Positions 1 through 6,080 of a stretch of DNA of 27,306 bases are shown in pieces (position 1 is the first letter of the stretch; each line of letters starts with the position of its first letter). The position numbers and the translations under genes were made by a program. Source of the DNA: Prolixibacteraceae bacterium (GTDB lineage Bacteria; Bacteroidota; Bacteroidia; Bacteroidales; Prolixibacteraceae); the NCBI GenBank assembly GCA_007116765.1, contig SKHV01000053.1, positions 1-27,306 of the forward strand. The letters are read 5' to 3'. The notes under the pieces are model-generated. The model ran no database searches, was not told where the DNA came from, and was given only the letters and a program-made list of their open reading frames with translations.

Positions 1-467
1 ATGTGGAAAATGTGTATCAACGGCGTGCCGACCTGATTCCAAATTTAGTGGCTACCGTTAAAGGATATGCCTCGCACGAGCGCGAAACATTTGAAGCCGT
101 AATTAACGCGCGTTCAAAGGCAACGCAGGTAACAGTTGACCCTTCGAACCTCGATGCGGCTGCGCTGCAAAATTTTCAGCAGGCACAGGGTGAATTAACA
201 TCGGCTTTGGGCAGGTTGATGGTGGTGGTTGAACGTTATCCCGACCTAAAAGCCAACGAAAATTTCCGCGACTTGCAGGCGGAACTTGCTGGCACTGAAA
301 ACCGTATTGCGGTTGAAAGGCGAAAGTTTAACGAATATGCGCGTAGTTACAATACCTATATCCGTAAATTTCCACAGGCAATGTTTGCCAATATGTTTGG
401 CTTTGAGCGCAAAGCCTATTTCGAAGCCGAAAGGGGTGCTGAGCGCGCTCCCGAGGTACAATTTTAA
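1..467 (+). CDS. lemA: LemA family protein, 5' truncated by window edge
   Basis: The visible 155 codons are the C-terminal part of a LemA protein, a small helical-bundle membrane-anchored protein. The open frame enters from the left edge, and the segment VENVYQRRADLIPNL followed by VKGYA is the LemA signature that normally follows the N-terminal membrane helix. That helix and about 40 residues are therefore off the window, and the GTG at position 3 is an internal Val codon, not a start. The rest is helical and polar, with FNEYARSYNTYIRKFP near the end as in the family. LemA genes commonly precede TPM-domain genes, as here: the next gene starts 12 bp downstream and the third follows closely, so one transcript is likely. 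The biochemical role of LemA is not firmly established; envelope or secretion stress is the usual suggestion. Confidence 0.95.
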   Translation, partial: VENVYQRRADLIPNLVATVKGYASHERETFEAVINARSKATQVTVDPSNLDAAALQNFQQAQGELTSALGRLMVVVERYPDLKANENFRDLQAELAGTENRIAVERRKFNEYARSYNTYIRKFPQAMFANMFGFERKAYFEAERGAERAPEVQF

Positions 468-479
468 AATTATTTCGAC

Positions 480-920
480 ATGACAAAACCTTCAGATTAT
501 TTTACCGAAGAGGAAAAAAAAGAGATTAAAAGAGCAATAGAAACAGCCGAGTTGAACACCTCGGGCGAAATTAGGGTGCATATAGAAAAAAAATGTGAAG
601 AAGATGAACTCGACAGGGCTGCATACTGGTTCGAACAACTGAAAATGCATAAAACAGCTTTGCGTAATGGTTTTCTCTTTTACGTAGCACTCGAAGACCA
701 TAAATTCGCCATCTTGGGCGATATGGGAATAAACGATAAAGTGGAAAGCAACTTTTGGGAATCGACCCGCGACCTGGTGCTTGGTTTTTTTCGCGAAGGG
801 AAAATTGCAAAAGGGCTTAGTGTAGGCATAATACAGGCAGGGCTACAGTTACAAAAGCATTTCCCTTACCAAGCCGACGATGTGAACGAACTCGACGATG
901 AAATATCGTACGGAAATTAA
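480..920 (+). CDS. TPM domain protein, soluble form
   Basis: A 146-residue protein that is nearly all one TPM domain (the TLP18.3/Psb32/MOLO-1 fold). The match rests on an N-terminal helix followed by TSGEIRVHIE, then YVALEDHKFAILGDMGI, and a later helix with GKIAKGLSVGIIQAG. There is no signal peptide, no membrane segment and no glycine-rich tail, unlike the next gene. It sits between lemA (12-bp gap) and the second TPM gene (11-bp gap), a frequent Bacteroidota arrangement. TPM-domain proteins have been linked to phosphatase activity in plants and to membrane-complex maintenance, but the bacterial role is not settled. The ATG start is supported by the start of the domain and the tight spacing to lemA. 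The C terminus is acidic. Confidence 0.9.
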   Translation: MTKPSDYFTEEEKKEIKRAIETAELNTSGEIRVHIEKKCEEDELDRAAYWFEQLKMHKTALRNGFLFYVALEDHKFAILGDMGINDKVESNFWESTRDLVLGFFREGKIAKGLSVGIIQAGLQLQKHFPYQADDVNELDDEISYGN

Positions 921-931
921 AAATTTATAAA

Positions 932-1741
932 ATGAAGAAGCTATTTACATATATCATTCTATTATTTCTGGGCACAAGCTTATTTGCTGCCGATTTGCCC
1001 AAAAGGCCGATGCCTCCAACCTTGGTAACCGATTTTGCAAATGTGTTATCGGCTACAGAAAAAACTGGGCTTGAGCGAAAACTGGTCAACTTTTTTGCAG
1101 CAACATCGACCCAAATTGCAGTAGTTACGGTTCCCGAACTGGTTGGCTACGATATTTCCGACTATGCTTTCAGACTTGGCGAAGCCTGGGGCGTTGGCGA
1201 CGCGCGCTTTAACAATGGCATACTTGTGCTGGTAAAACCCCGCACCCGTAGCGAACAGGGTGAGGTTTTCATTGCGGTAGGCTACGGCCTCGAAGGCGTT
1301 GTGCCCGATGCTACTGCCAAACAAATTGTGGAAAACGAAATGCTGCCCCTTTTCCGCGATGGGAACATGCATGCTGGAATCGATAAGGCAACTACTGTAT
1401 TAATCAGCCTAACAAAGGGTGAATACAATCATCAGCAATACGCGAAACAAGTTGGCGGTGGTGGCTTTAATCCTTTCTTGCTGTTTTTTGTCATCTTTTT
1501 CATTTTCCCATTAATATTTGGCCGTAAACGGCGTGGATATTATTCGACCGGAGGCCGCAGCAGCCTTCCTTTATGGTTGGCCTTGGGCATGCTGGGCGGA
1601 AGCAGGCGCAGCCATGGCGGAGCATTTAACAACTTCAGCAGTGGAGGCGGCTCATTTGGAGGCGGCGGTAACAGCGTTGGGAGTTTTGGCGGTTTCGGTG
1701 GCGGAAGCTTTGGTGGCGGCGGTGCCGGCGGTAGGTGGTAA
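932..1741 (+). CDS. TPM domain protein with signal peptide, membrane helix and Gly-rich tail (YgcG type)
   Basis: A 269-residue protein. Residues 1-19 form a signal peptide ending near FAADLP. Residues about 34-165 form a TPM domain, with VTDFANVLSATEK at its start and VAVGYGLEGVVPDA in the core (written as it appears: FIAVGYGLEGVVPDA). A very hydrophobic helix follows at about 180-200, then basic GRKRRG. The last ~50 residues are almost only Gly, Ser and Phe, ending in GGRW. This is the layout of YgcG/TPM proteins: an extracytoplasmic TPM domain anchored by one helix and a low-complexity cytoplasmic tail. It is the third gene of the lemA group. Its 3' end faces the DUF2442 gene with only 6 bp between stop codons and no obvious terminator hairpin. 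The molecular function is unknown. Confidence 0.92.
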   Translation: MKKLFTYIILLFLGTSLFAADLPKRPMPPTLVTDFANVLSATEKTGLERKLVNFFAATSTQIAVVTVPELVGYDISDYAFRLGEAWGVGDARFNNGILVLVKPRTRSEQGEVFIAVGYGLEGVVPDATAKQIVENEMLPLFRDGNMHAGIDKATTVLISLTKGEYNHQQYAKQVGGGGFNPFLLFFVIFFIFPLIFGRKRRGYYSTGGRSSLPLWLALGMLGGSRRSHGGAFNNFSSGGGSFGGGGNSVGSFGGFGGGSFGGGGAGGRW

Positions 1742-1747
1742 GGAGGT

Positions 1748-1987
1748 TTAGTTAATTTGAGTACTGTTTCTATATAATATTTCAGGATCTAAATCGGCCT
1801 CATTTGCCCATACAATCGAATCGAAGCATGGTTTAACAGTATTAAACATAATGGGATCTTTAAGCTCTTGAAAGATCCCCAAATCTATATATGGTTTCAT
1901 ATCAAATTCTCTTAACTCTCCATTCTCATATCTAAGTAACAGTATGTAGTCATTTAGAGTTCTTACTTCTTTAATTTCTAAATACAT
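1748..1987 (-). CDS. DUF2442 domain protein
   Basis: A 79-residue protein that is a single DUF2442 domain: an opening strand (LEIKEVRTLNDYILLLRYEN), the short motif GELREFDMKPYI, and a C-terminal VWANEADLDPEILY, which is characteristic of this family. It starts 5 bp after the stop of the DUF4160 gene on the same strand, so the two are almost certainly co-transcribed. DUF4160-DUF2442 pairs are common accessory genes in bacteria and are suspected to be toxin-antitoxin-like from their size and pairing, but I infer no proven activity. The gene is convergent with the TPM gene. Confidence 0.88.
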   Translation of the reverse strand: MYLEIKEVRTLNDYILLLRYENGELREFDMKPYIDLGIFQELKDPIMFNTVKPCFDSIVWANEADLDPEILYRNSTQIN

Positions 1988-1992
1988 ATCTA

Positions 1993-2259
1993 TTATTTTA
2001 AAGGTTCAATTTTAAATGGCTTTTCTCCATTTTGACATAATTCCCAATCAGCACACAATTCATCTTTATGAATCTCTATCCACGCTTGAATCAAACGAAT
2101 CTGTCTGGTTGGAATGTCACCATCAATCAAATTACCATCAAGTATCTTAAATGTTGCTTTAGTACCCTGATAGTATGCATGTATATGAGGTGGATTGTGC
2201 TCTTTTGGAGCATAATACATCCTAATAATAATCCCATAAAACATTGATATTGTTGGCAT
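1993..2259 (-). CDS. DUF4160 domain protein
   Basis: An 88-residue DUF4160 protein. The diagnostic features are the N-terminal ISMFYGIIIRMYY, the His/Pro motif KEHNPPHIHAYYQG at about residues 19-32, and the C-terminal helix with IQAWIEIHKDEL then W. It is the upstream member of a two-gene unit with DUF2442 (5-bp gap). A TATCTTTG box on the - strand at 2283-2276 matches the Bacteroidota TAnnTTTG element and would give a very short leader before the ATG at 2259. Function is unknown; the pair is often seen near other toxin-antitoxin modules and mobile DNA, and here it lies about 320 bp from higBA. Confidence 0.88.
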   Translation of the reverse strand: MPTISMFYGIIIRMYYAPKEHNPPHIHAYYQGTKATFKILDGNLIDGDIPTRQIRLIQAWIEIHKDELCADWELCQNGEKPFKIEPLK

Positions 2260-2275
2260 TTTAAATCATTTTTCT

Positions 2276-2283
2276 CAAAGATA
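2276..2283 (-). promoter_or_regulatory. Candidate -7 box for the DUF4160-DUF2442 pair
   Basis: On the - strand this reads TATCTTTG, an exact match to the Bacteroidota TAnnTTTG element, 17 bp upstream of the DUF4160 ATG. I see no clear upstream TTTG partner at the usual spacing, so this is only a half-match. Confidence 0.4.
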
Positions 2284-2373
2284 CAAATATTCTCGAATCG
2301 ATAATTTTTTCGTCATAAAAAATTGGGGGCAACGTTTTTATATGTTCATGTGAGTATCTGCGTTTTGATGTAT

Positions 2374-2516
2374 TTAATCACCCCCTAAAAACGAAGCCAG
2401 ATTACTCAATTCAACAAGCTCGTTTTCTGCGTATTTCACTTCGTCAAAATGCTGGATAAACTCGCGGTTGAGCATAAAGAGCTTGCTGTTGAAAGTATCC
2501 TGGTACACAATTTTCA
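2374..2516 (-). pseudogene. Detached 3'-end copy of the YkgJ-family gene
   Basis: On the - strand this fragment encodes the last 43 residues and TAA stop of the YkgJ-family gene whose intact copy ends at 3225. Over 2374-2505 against 3225-3356 I count four substitutions in 132 bp, including one uninterrupted 95-bp identity. Three of the four alter residues: the end reads ELSNLASFLGGD here and ELRKLASFLGSD in the intact gene. A 2-base deletion near 2506 breaks the frame just upstream of the fragment, and similarity stops at about 2516. There is no start codon context, so it is a remnant. It and the intact 3' end flank higBA as direct repeats. Confidence 0.93.
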
Positions 2517-2532
2517 CCGGACACTAATGAAA

Positions 2533-2545
2533 TTTTTCGGAAAAA
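2533..2545. promoter_or_regulatory. 13-bp palindrome upstream of higB, candidate HigA operator
   Basis: TTTTTC-G-GAAAAA is a perfect odd-length palindrome 37 bp upstream of the higB ATG and about 25 bp upstream of its -7 box. HigA-type antitoxins repress their own promoter by binding palindromes of this kind. The role here is inferred from position only. A looser pair, ACTAAT at 2523 and ATTAGT at 2565, encloses it. Confidence 0.4.
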
Positions 2546-2570
2546 CAATTCGTTTTGTTCCATTATTAGT

Positions 2571-2578
2571 TAACTTTG
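2571..2578 (+). promoter_or_regulatory. Candidate -7 box of higBA
   Basis: TAACTTTG matches TAnnTTTG exactly and ends 3 bp before the higB ATG at 2582. Transcription from it would start at or inside the start codon, which implies a leaderless or nearly leaderless toxin message. Spacing to the nearest upstream TTTG (2554-2557) is 13 bp, shorter than usual. Confidence 0.4.
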
Positions 2579-2581
2579 TGT

Positions 2582-2938
2582 ATGGATAAAAAAAGACAAC
2601 TGATATATTTCAAAAATTATTATTTGGATTTTTTCAATTCACAGGAAGAAAAGACTAAAGACAAAATAGATTATGTACTTTTTCTGGTAACTGTTGCTGA
2701 CAGAATACCCAAAAAATTCTTTGAACAGATGACTGGGTATGATGGATTATATGCTATAAGAATAGAATTTGAAAGTAATATTTTTAGAATTTTTTGTTGT
2801 TTTGATAAAGGTAATTTAGTTGTGTTGTTCAATGGTTTTCAGAAAAAGTCGCAAAAGACACCAAAAAGAGAAATTGATAAAGCATTGAAAGTAATGCATG
2901 AGTATTTTGATTATAAAATGAAAGGAGACGAGAAATGA
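2582..2938 (+). CDS. higB: HigB-like toxin, RelE/ParE superfamily (Gp49 family)
   Basis: A 118-residue protein of the phage-derived Gp49/HigB branch of the RelE/ParE fold, whose known members cleave mRNA on the ribosome. The C-terminal half carries the family pattern: a strand with IRIEFESNIFRIFCCFDKG, then LVVLFNGFQKKSQKTPKRE, followed by a helix KALKVMHEYFD. The basic FQKKSQKTPKRE stretch is where the active-site and RNA-contact residues of this family lie. I chose the ATG at 2582 over the TTG at 2576 because the latter lies inside the candidate -7 box. The toxin gene precedes the antitoxin, as in higBA, and overlaps it by four bases (ATGA), pointing to translational coupling. The length is normal and no inactivating lesion is visible. 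Confidence 0.92.
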   Translation: MDKKRQLIYFKNYYLDFFNSQEEKTKDKIDYVLFLVTVADRIPKKFFEQMTGYDGLYAIRIEFESNIFRIFCCFDKGNLVVLFNGFQKKSQKTPKREIDKALKVMHEYFDYKMKGDEK

Positions 2939-3228
2939 AAGCCATTACAACATTTGACGAACACTTAGACAAAAGATACGGAGAAATTGGAACAGAGAGT
3001 CGAATAAATTTTGAGATTAAAGCTAAAGCCTTTGCAATAGGAGAAATACTTAGAGATGCAAGGAAAGAAGCGCAGATGACACAAGAAGAGCTTGCACAAA
3101 AAACAGGTACAAGGAAAAGTTTTATTTCTCGGATAGAGAATGGCCACAGTGATATTCAACTATCAACTTTGTACCGACTTGTTGAAATTGGTTTCGGAAA
3201 AAGAGTAAGCTTGACTATTGGAAATTAA
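2935..3228 (+). CDS. higA: HigA-like antitoxin, XRE-family helix-turn-helix
   Basis: A 97-residue protein. Residues about 1-30 form a charged N-terminal arm (FDEHLDKRYGEIGTESR). Residues about 37-90 form a Cro/CI helix-turn-helix with AQMTQEELAQKTGTRKSFIS as the DNA-reading unit and RIENGHSDIQLSTLYRLVEI completing the domain. It would neutralise the HigB-like toxin and repress the operon. Its ATG overlaps the higB stop. Its TAA stop shares the palindrome TTAA (3225-3228) with the stop of the opposing YkgJ-family gene, so both genes end on the same four bases. The junction with the 3'-end repeat lies exactly there. Confidence 0.93.
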   Translation: MKAITTFDEHLDKRYGEIGTESRINFEIKAKAFAIGEILRDARKEAQMTQEELAQKTGTRKSFISRIENGHSDIQLSTLYRLVEIGFGKRVSLTIGN

Positions 3229-3369
3229 TCACTCCCTAAAAACGAAGCCAGTTTTCTCAATTCAACAAGCTCGTTTTCTGCGTATTTCACTTCGTCAAAA
3301 TGCTGGATAAACTCGCGGTTGAGCATAAAGAGCTTGCTGTTGAAAGTATCTTGGTAATAGCAATTTTCA
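3225..3369. repeat. Right copy of the ~140-bp direct repeat flanking higBA
   Basis: This is the 3' end of the intact YkgJ-family gene. It matches 2374-2516 in the same orientation with an offset of 851 bp, drifting to 853 bp after a 2-base gap near position 3358. Homology begins exactly at TTAA, the shared stop of higA and the YkgJ-family gene, and fades after about 3369. The two copies bracket a unit of roughly 710 bp that contains only higBA and its control region. Confidence 0.93.
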
Positions 3370-3767
3370 GCAATAAAATAATCATCGGCAACGGTGGTAA
3401 AGTTCAATGGGCAAACTGAAAGTTCCCAGTTGTCGCCCGAGTTGTTCATGTGTAAAATGGGTAAGCCGTGCGAACGGCAAATAACAGGCCGTTCGTGGTA
3501 TATGCCGCATTCCTTTTGCATGAGGAAAATGCACTCATTGGGGTTTTCTGGATACGAAATTTGAATTTCCTTATTCTTTATCGAGTCAAGTATTGCATGG
3601 AACTCAACTGGTAGCACGCTAAAATTCATACAACAATCGCTGCACCCTTTGGCACATTTTGTGTACTTGCTGTGCTTGGCATGAAGCATGTTGAACTTAG
3701 CATCAACTTCGTTCCTAATATTTTTATAATTGTCAAAATATTTTTGAAAAGATTTTTCTTGCATCAT
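3225..3767 (-). CDS. YkgJ-family cysteine-cluster protein
   Basis: A 180-residue protein with the YkgJ/CxxCxxCC zinc- or iron-binding cluster: CAKGCSDCC near residue 38, a third region with CIFLMQKECGIYHERPVICRSHG, and a later C in VCPLNF. The frame extends upstream to 3845, but the first codon there is TTG and the extension would cover the porin promoter. I prefer the double ATG at 3767/3764 (MMQEKSFQKY). The family is widespread and its function is not well defined; metal coordination is the safe statement. The gene is divergent from the porin gene and convergent with higA. Its last 140 bp exist again 850 bp away on the far side of higBA, so this 3' end may have been supplied or restored when the module arrived. 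Confidence 0.88.
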   Translation of the reverse strand: MMQEKSFQKYFDNYKNIRNEVDAKFNMLHAKHSKYTKCAKGCSDCCMNFSVLPVEFHAILDSIKNKEIQISYPENPNECIFLMQKECGIYHERPVICRSHGLPILHMNNSGDNWELSVCPLNFTTVADDYFIAENCYYQDTFNSKLFMLNREFIQHFDEVKYAENELVELRKLASFLGSD

Positions 3768-3838
3768 AAGTAAACAATATATCAATGCAAAAATCGTTTT
3801 TTTTGCACAAACTACATGGTGTTTGCCTGTTTTTTTAT

Positions 3839-3867
3839 TTTGCAAGCTAATCTTTTCTATATCTTTG
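3839..3867 (+). promoter_or_regulatory. Promoter of the porin gene, TTTG-N17-TATCTTTG
   Basis: TTTG at 3839-3842 and TATCTTTG at 3860-3867, separated by 17 bp, form the best two-part Bacteroidota sigma-ABfr-type promoter in the window. The box ends 5 bp before the ATG at 3873, implying a very short leader. It supports 3873 as the start. Confidence 0.6.
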
Positions 3868-3872
3868 CGAGC

Positions 3873-5891
3873 ATGTTTAAAAAGTTTCTGTATTTGTCAT
3901 TTTTATTTTTGATTGTTTTAAGTTCGAACGGTCAGGAAGAAAGGACTTTGGGGCTGGGTTCTCCCGGAGAAAGCGGCGATTTGTCGGAATCAGCACAAGT
4001 AGAGAGAAACGATTCAATTGAGCCCCGGCTGCATAGTTGGACTCTTACAAACCAGTTTAGTAAACGTGTAGATTCGTATGTTGATACAGCAACTATCAAT
4101 TTTCATAATTATAATCCAATATTTAAGAAATCGATTTCGAACAACTACCTCGGCTTTTTGGGTGCACCTTACGAATCGAATATTTTTTTCGATCGTGAAA
4201 GGTCAAACCATTTCTATTTTATGCGCAATCTTAACGCATATTATCGTGCGTCTGAAGATATTCAGTTTTTCAATACAACTACACCATATTCGAGCTTACA
4301 ATACTCTCAAGGAAATCAGGGCACGCGTAGAACAGAACAAATGTTCAATGCGTTTTATACTCAAAATATTGATAGTGTTACCAATTTGGGTTTCAGATAC
4401 AACGCAATAAAGAATAAGAGTCAGTATGTTTTGCAGGAGTCGACACATTCTTTTTTGAATTTTTTTGTTTCGCGTAACAGCGAGCGATACAATGGTTATT
4501 TATCTGTGGTAAGCGGGAATAACGATTTACTTGAAAATGGAGGGATAATCTCTGACAGAATAGATGTAGAAGTGCCTGCTTGGGCTTTGTTTTTAGCTAA
4601 CTCGATGGGGGGTAGCCTGGGTACGAACAATACCTCGGTTTCTCCTTACGATTTGAATGTGAATTTGCCTACAGGTGTTGAGTTGAATAATAAGTCGTTA
4701 ACATTATTTACCTCGCACGAATACCTGATGGGGCGTTTGCCTGTTTTTAATCCGATAGAAGAAGATAGCACTGCATTTCAGTTTGAACCTCGATACTCCG
4801 CACAATATTCAGTTGAATTTAACCGTTACAATCGACATTTGATTGAGAGGAGTGTCATTCAATCGTTTTTCGATACCACACTCATTCAAACAGGCTCGCA
4901 TACCGATTCGGCATCGTTTTCAAGGTTTTCGCAAATATTTCAGTTGAATGCATTTGAAGATCAAAATCGAAGGTTCTCATTTGCCAAAAGGGCATTTATT
5001 GAAAATGAAATTGTTCAGGCAGTGCATCCCTTGCCATACGGCCAGCGCAAATACAATTACTCCAATGTGTATGCCGGAGGTGAAATTTCGAATACTAACG
5101 ATGGGTTTATGAATTGGTCGGCTCTGGCTCGCTTTGCTATATTGGGGCGTAACCTTGGCGATGCTATAGTGAAAGGCACTTTAGAAATGCCCATTGTTTT
5201 GGGTAACGATACAAGCACTTTCTATGCGCAAGCTTGGTACAGCGATATTTCGGCCGATATATTTCAGGAACATTGGTTTAGCAACCATTTTCAGTGGGAA
5301 AACGATTTCAGGAAGCAACACGAAGTCGTATTGCGTGGCTCATACTTATATCCGCGATACAGAGCCTCGGCAGGAGCCAGCTATGTATTGTTCAGTAATT
5401 ATCTATATAATGACGAACAGGCCTTGCCGGCACAATATAGCGGTGAATTCTCGGTTTTATCGGCCTGGCTGAATAAGGATTTCTCGCTGGGCAGGTTTCA
5501 TTGGTCAAATAAAGTAGTGTGGCAGGCAGTTGCTAACGATGCTGTACTTCGGCTGCCGGCACTAAGTTTGTATTCAAACTTTTACTATTCGCACTATCTT
5601 TTTCAGGTTATGAAAATTCAGTTGGGCGCCGATATATATTACCATACCCCCTTTCTGTCTAATAAGTATGAGCCTTCAACTACTCGCTTTTATCTTCAAA
5701 ACGAAATGCAAACCGGCGGTTATCCGGTTATTAACTTATATGCTAATGCAAAGCTGAAGCGTACCAGTGCTTTTGTCCATCTATTACACGCAAACAGCAT
5801 GTTTAAGTTTGGTGAATTCTTTTCTGTGCCTTATTATCCTATTGAGCAAATGGCGTTTAGATTCGGTTTTGTGTGGACTTTCTACGATTAG
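3873..5891 (+). CDS. Putative outer-membrane porin, Porin_10 type
   Basis: A 672-residue secreted beta-barrel protein. Residues 1-20 are a signal peptide (MFKKFLYLSFLFLIVLSS, then NGQEE). The mature part has many alternating strands with aromatic ends and matches the Bacteroidota putative porin family (PF14121 type) by segments such as NNYLGFLGAPYESNIFF, FYFMRNLNAYYRA and FNAFYTQNIDSVTNLGFRYN. It ends FVWTFYD; the strand-terminal aromatic pattern fits barrel assembly by BamA. The substrate is unknown. The ATG at 3873 was chosen over an in-frame codon at 3816 because it gives a clean signal peptide and follows a good promoter. It is monocistronic by spacing, with 189 bp before the next gene. 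Confidence 0.88.
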   Translation: MFKKFLYLSFLFLIVLSSNGQEERTLGLGSPGESGDLSESAQVERNDSIEPRLHSWTLTNQFSKRVDSYVDTATINFHNYNPIFKKSISNNYLGFLGAPYESNIFFDRERSNHFYFMRNLNAYYRASEDIQFFNTTTPYSSLQYSQGNQGTRRTEQMFNAFYTQNIDSVTNLGFRYNAIKNKSQYVLQESTHSFLNFFVSRNSERYNGYLSVVSGNNDLLENGGIISDRIDVEVPAWALFLANSMGGSLGTNNTSVSPYDLNVNLPTGVELNNKSLTLFTSHEYLMGRLPVFNPIEEDSTAFQFEPRYSAQYSVEFNRYNRHLIERSVIQSFFDTTLIQTGSHTDSASFSRFSQIFQLNAFEDQNRRFSFAKRAFIENEIVQAVHPLPYGQRKYNYSNVYAGGEISNTNDGFMNWSALARFAILGRNLGDAIVKGTLEMPIVLGNDTSTFYAQAWYSDISADIFQEHWFSNHFQWENDFRKQHEVVLRGSYLYPRYRASAGASYVLFSNYLYNDEQALPAQYSGEFSVLSAWLNKDFSLGRFHWSNKVVWQAVANDAVLRLPALSLYSNFYYSHYLFQVMKIQLGADIYYHTPFLSNKYEPSTTRFYLQNEMQTGGYPVINLYANAKLKRTSAFVHLLHANSMFKFGEFFSVPYYPIEQMAFRFGFVWTFYD

Positions 5892-6080
5892 CAAACATTT
5901 TTTATACGTTAAATCTTCATTGGTGAGCATGTGTTTATTTTGTTGGCTCATTAATTAATCATTCTTTTGCACTCGAATTTTATCAACAATGCAAACATTT
6001 TAAACGTGTGTTCGTTATAAGTATTTGCATTCAAGAAGCGTTCTGGTGACAGAATATATTGTTGAACGAAATTTTACGAT

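Larger units (their letters stand above)
2260..2581. other. Gene-poor 322-bp stretch between DUF4160 and higB
   Basis: This stretch has no intact gene. From left to right it holds the DUF4160 promoter region, about 90 bp of AT-rich sequence with no recognised content (2284-2373), the displaced 3'-end copy of the YkgJ-family gene (2374-2516), and the higBA control region with a 13-bp palindrome and a -7 box (2517-2581). Confidence 0.8.

Noticed and set aside
1518..1751. Overlapping + strand frame within the Gly-rich end of the TPM gene
   Set aside because: It is a frame shadow created by GGC/GGT-rich repeats; the TPM frame continues the domain and has the signal peptide.
2320..2373. GGGGGCAACGTTTT segment resembling an integron cassette end
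   Set aside because: It lacks paired core sites and the imperfect palindrome of an attC, and no integron integrase is present.
2374..3228. TTAA-flanked unit as a piggyBac-like transposon
   Set aside because: The flanks are long gene-derived direct repeats; there are no terminal inverted repeats and no transposase.
6041..6054. TTCTG-GTGA-CAGAA palindrome before mltF
   Set aside because: A 5-bp arm is within chance expectation; no second copy or supporting context.
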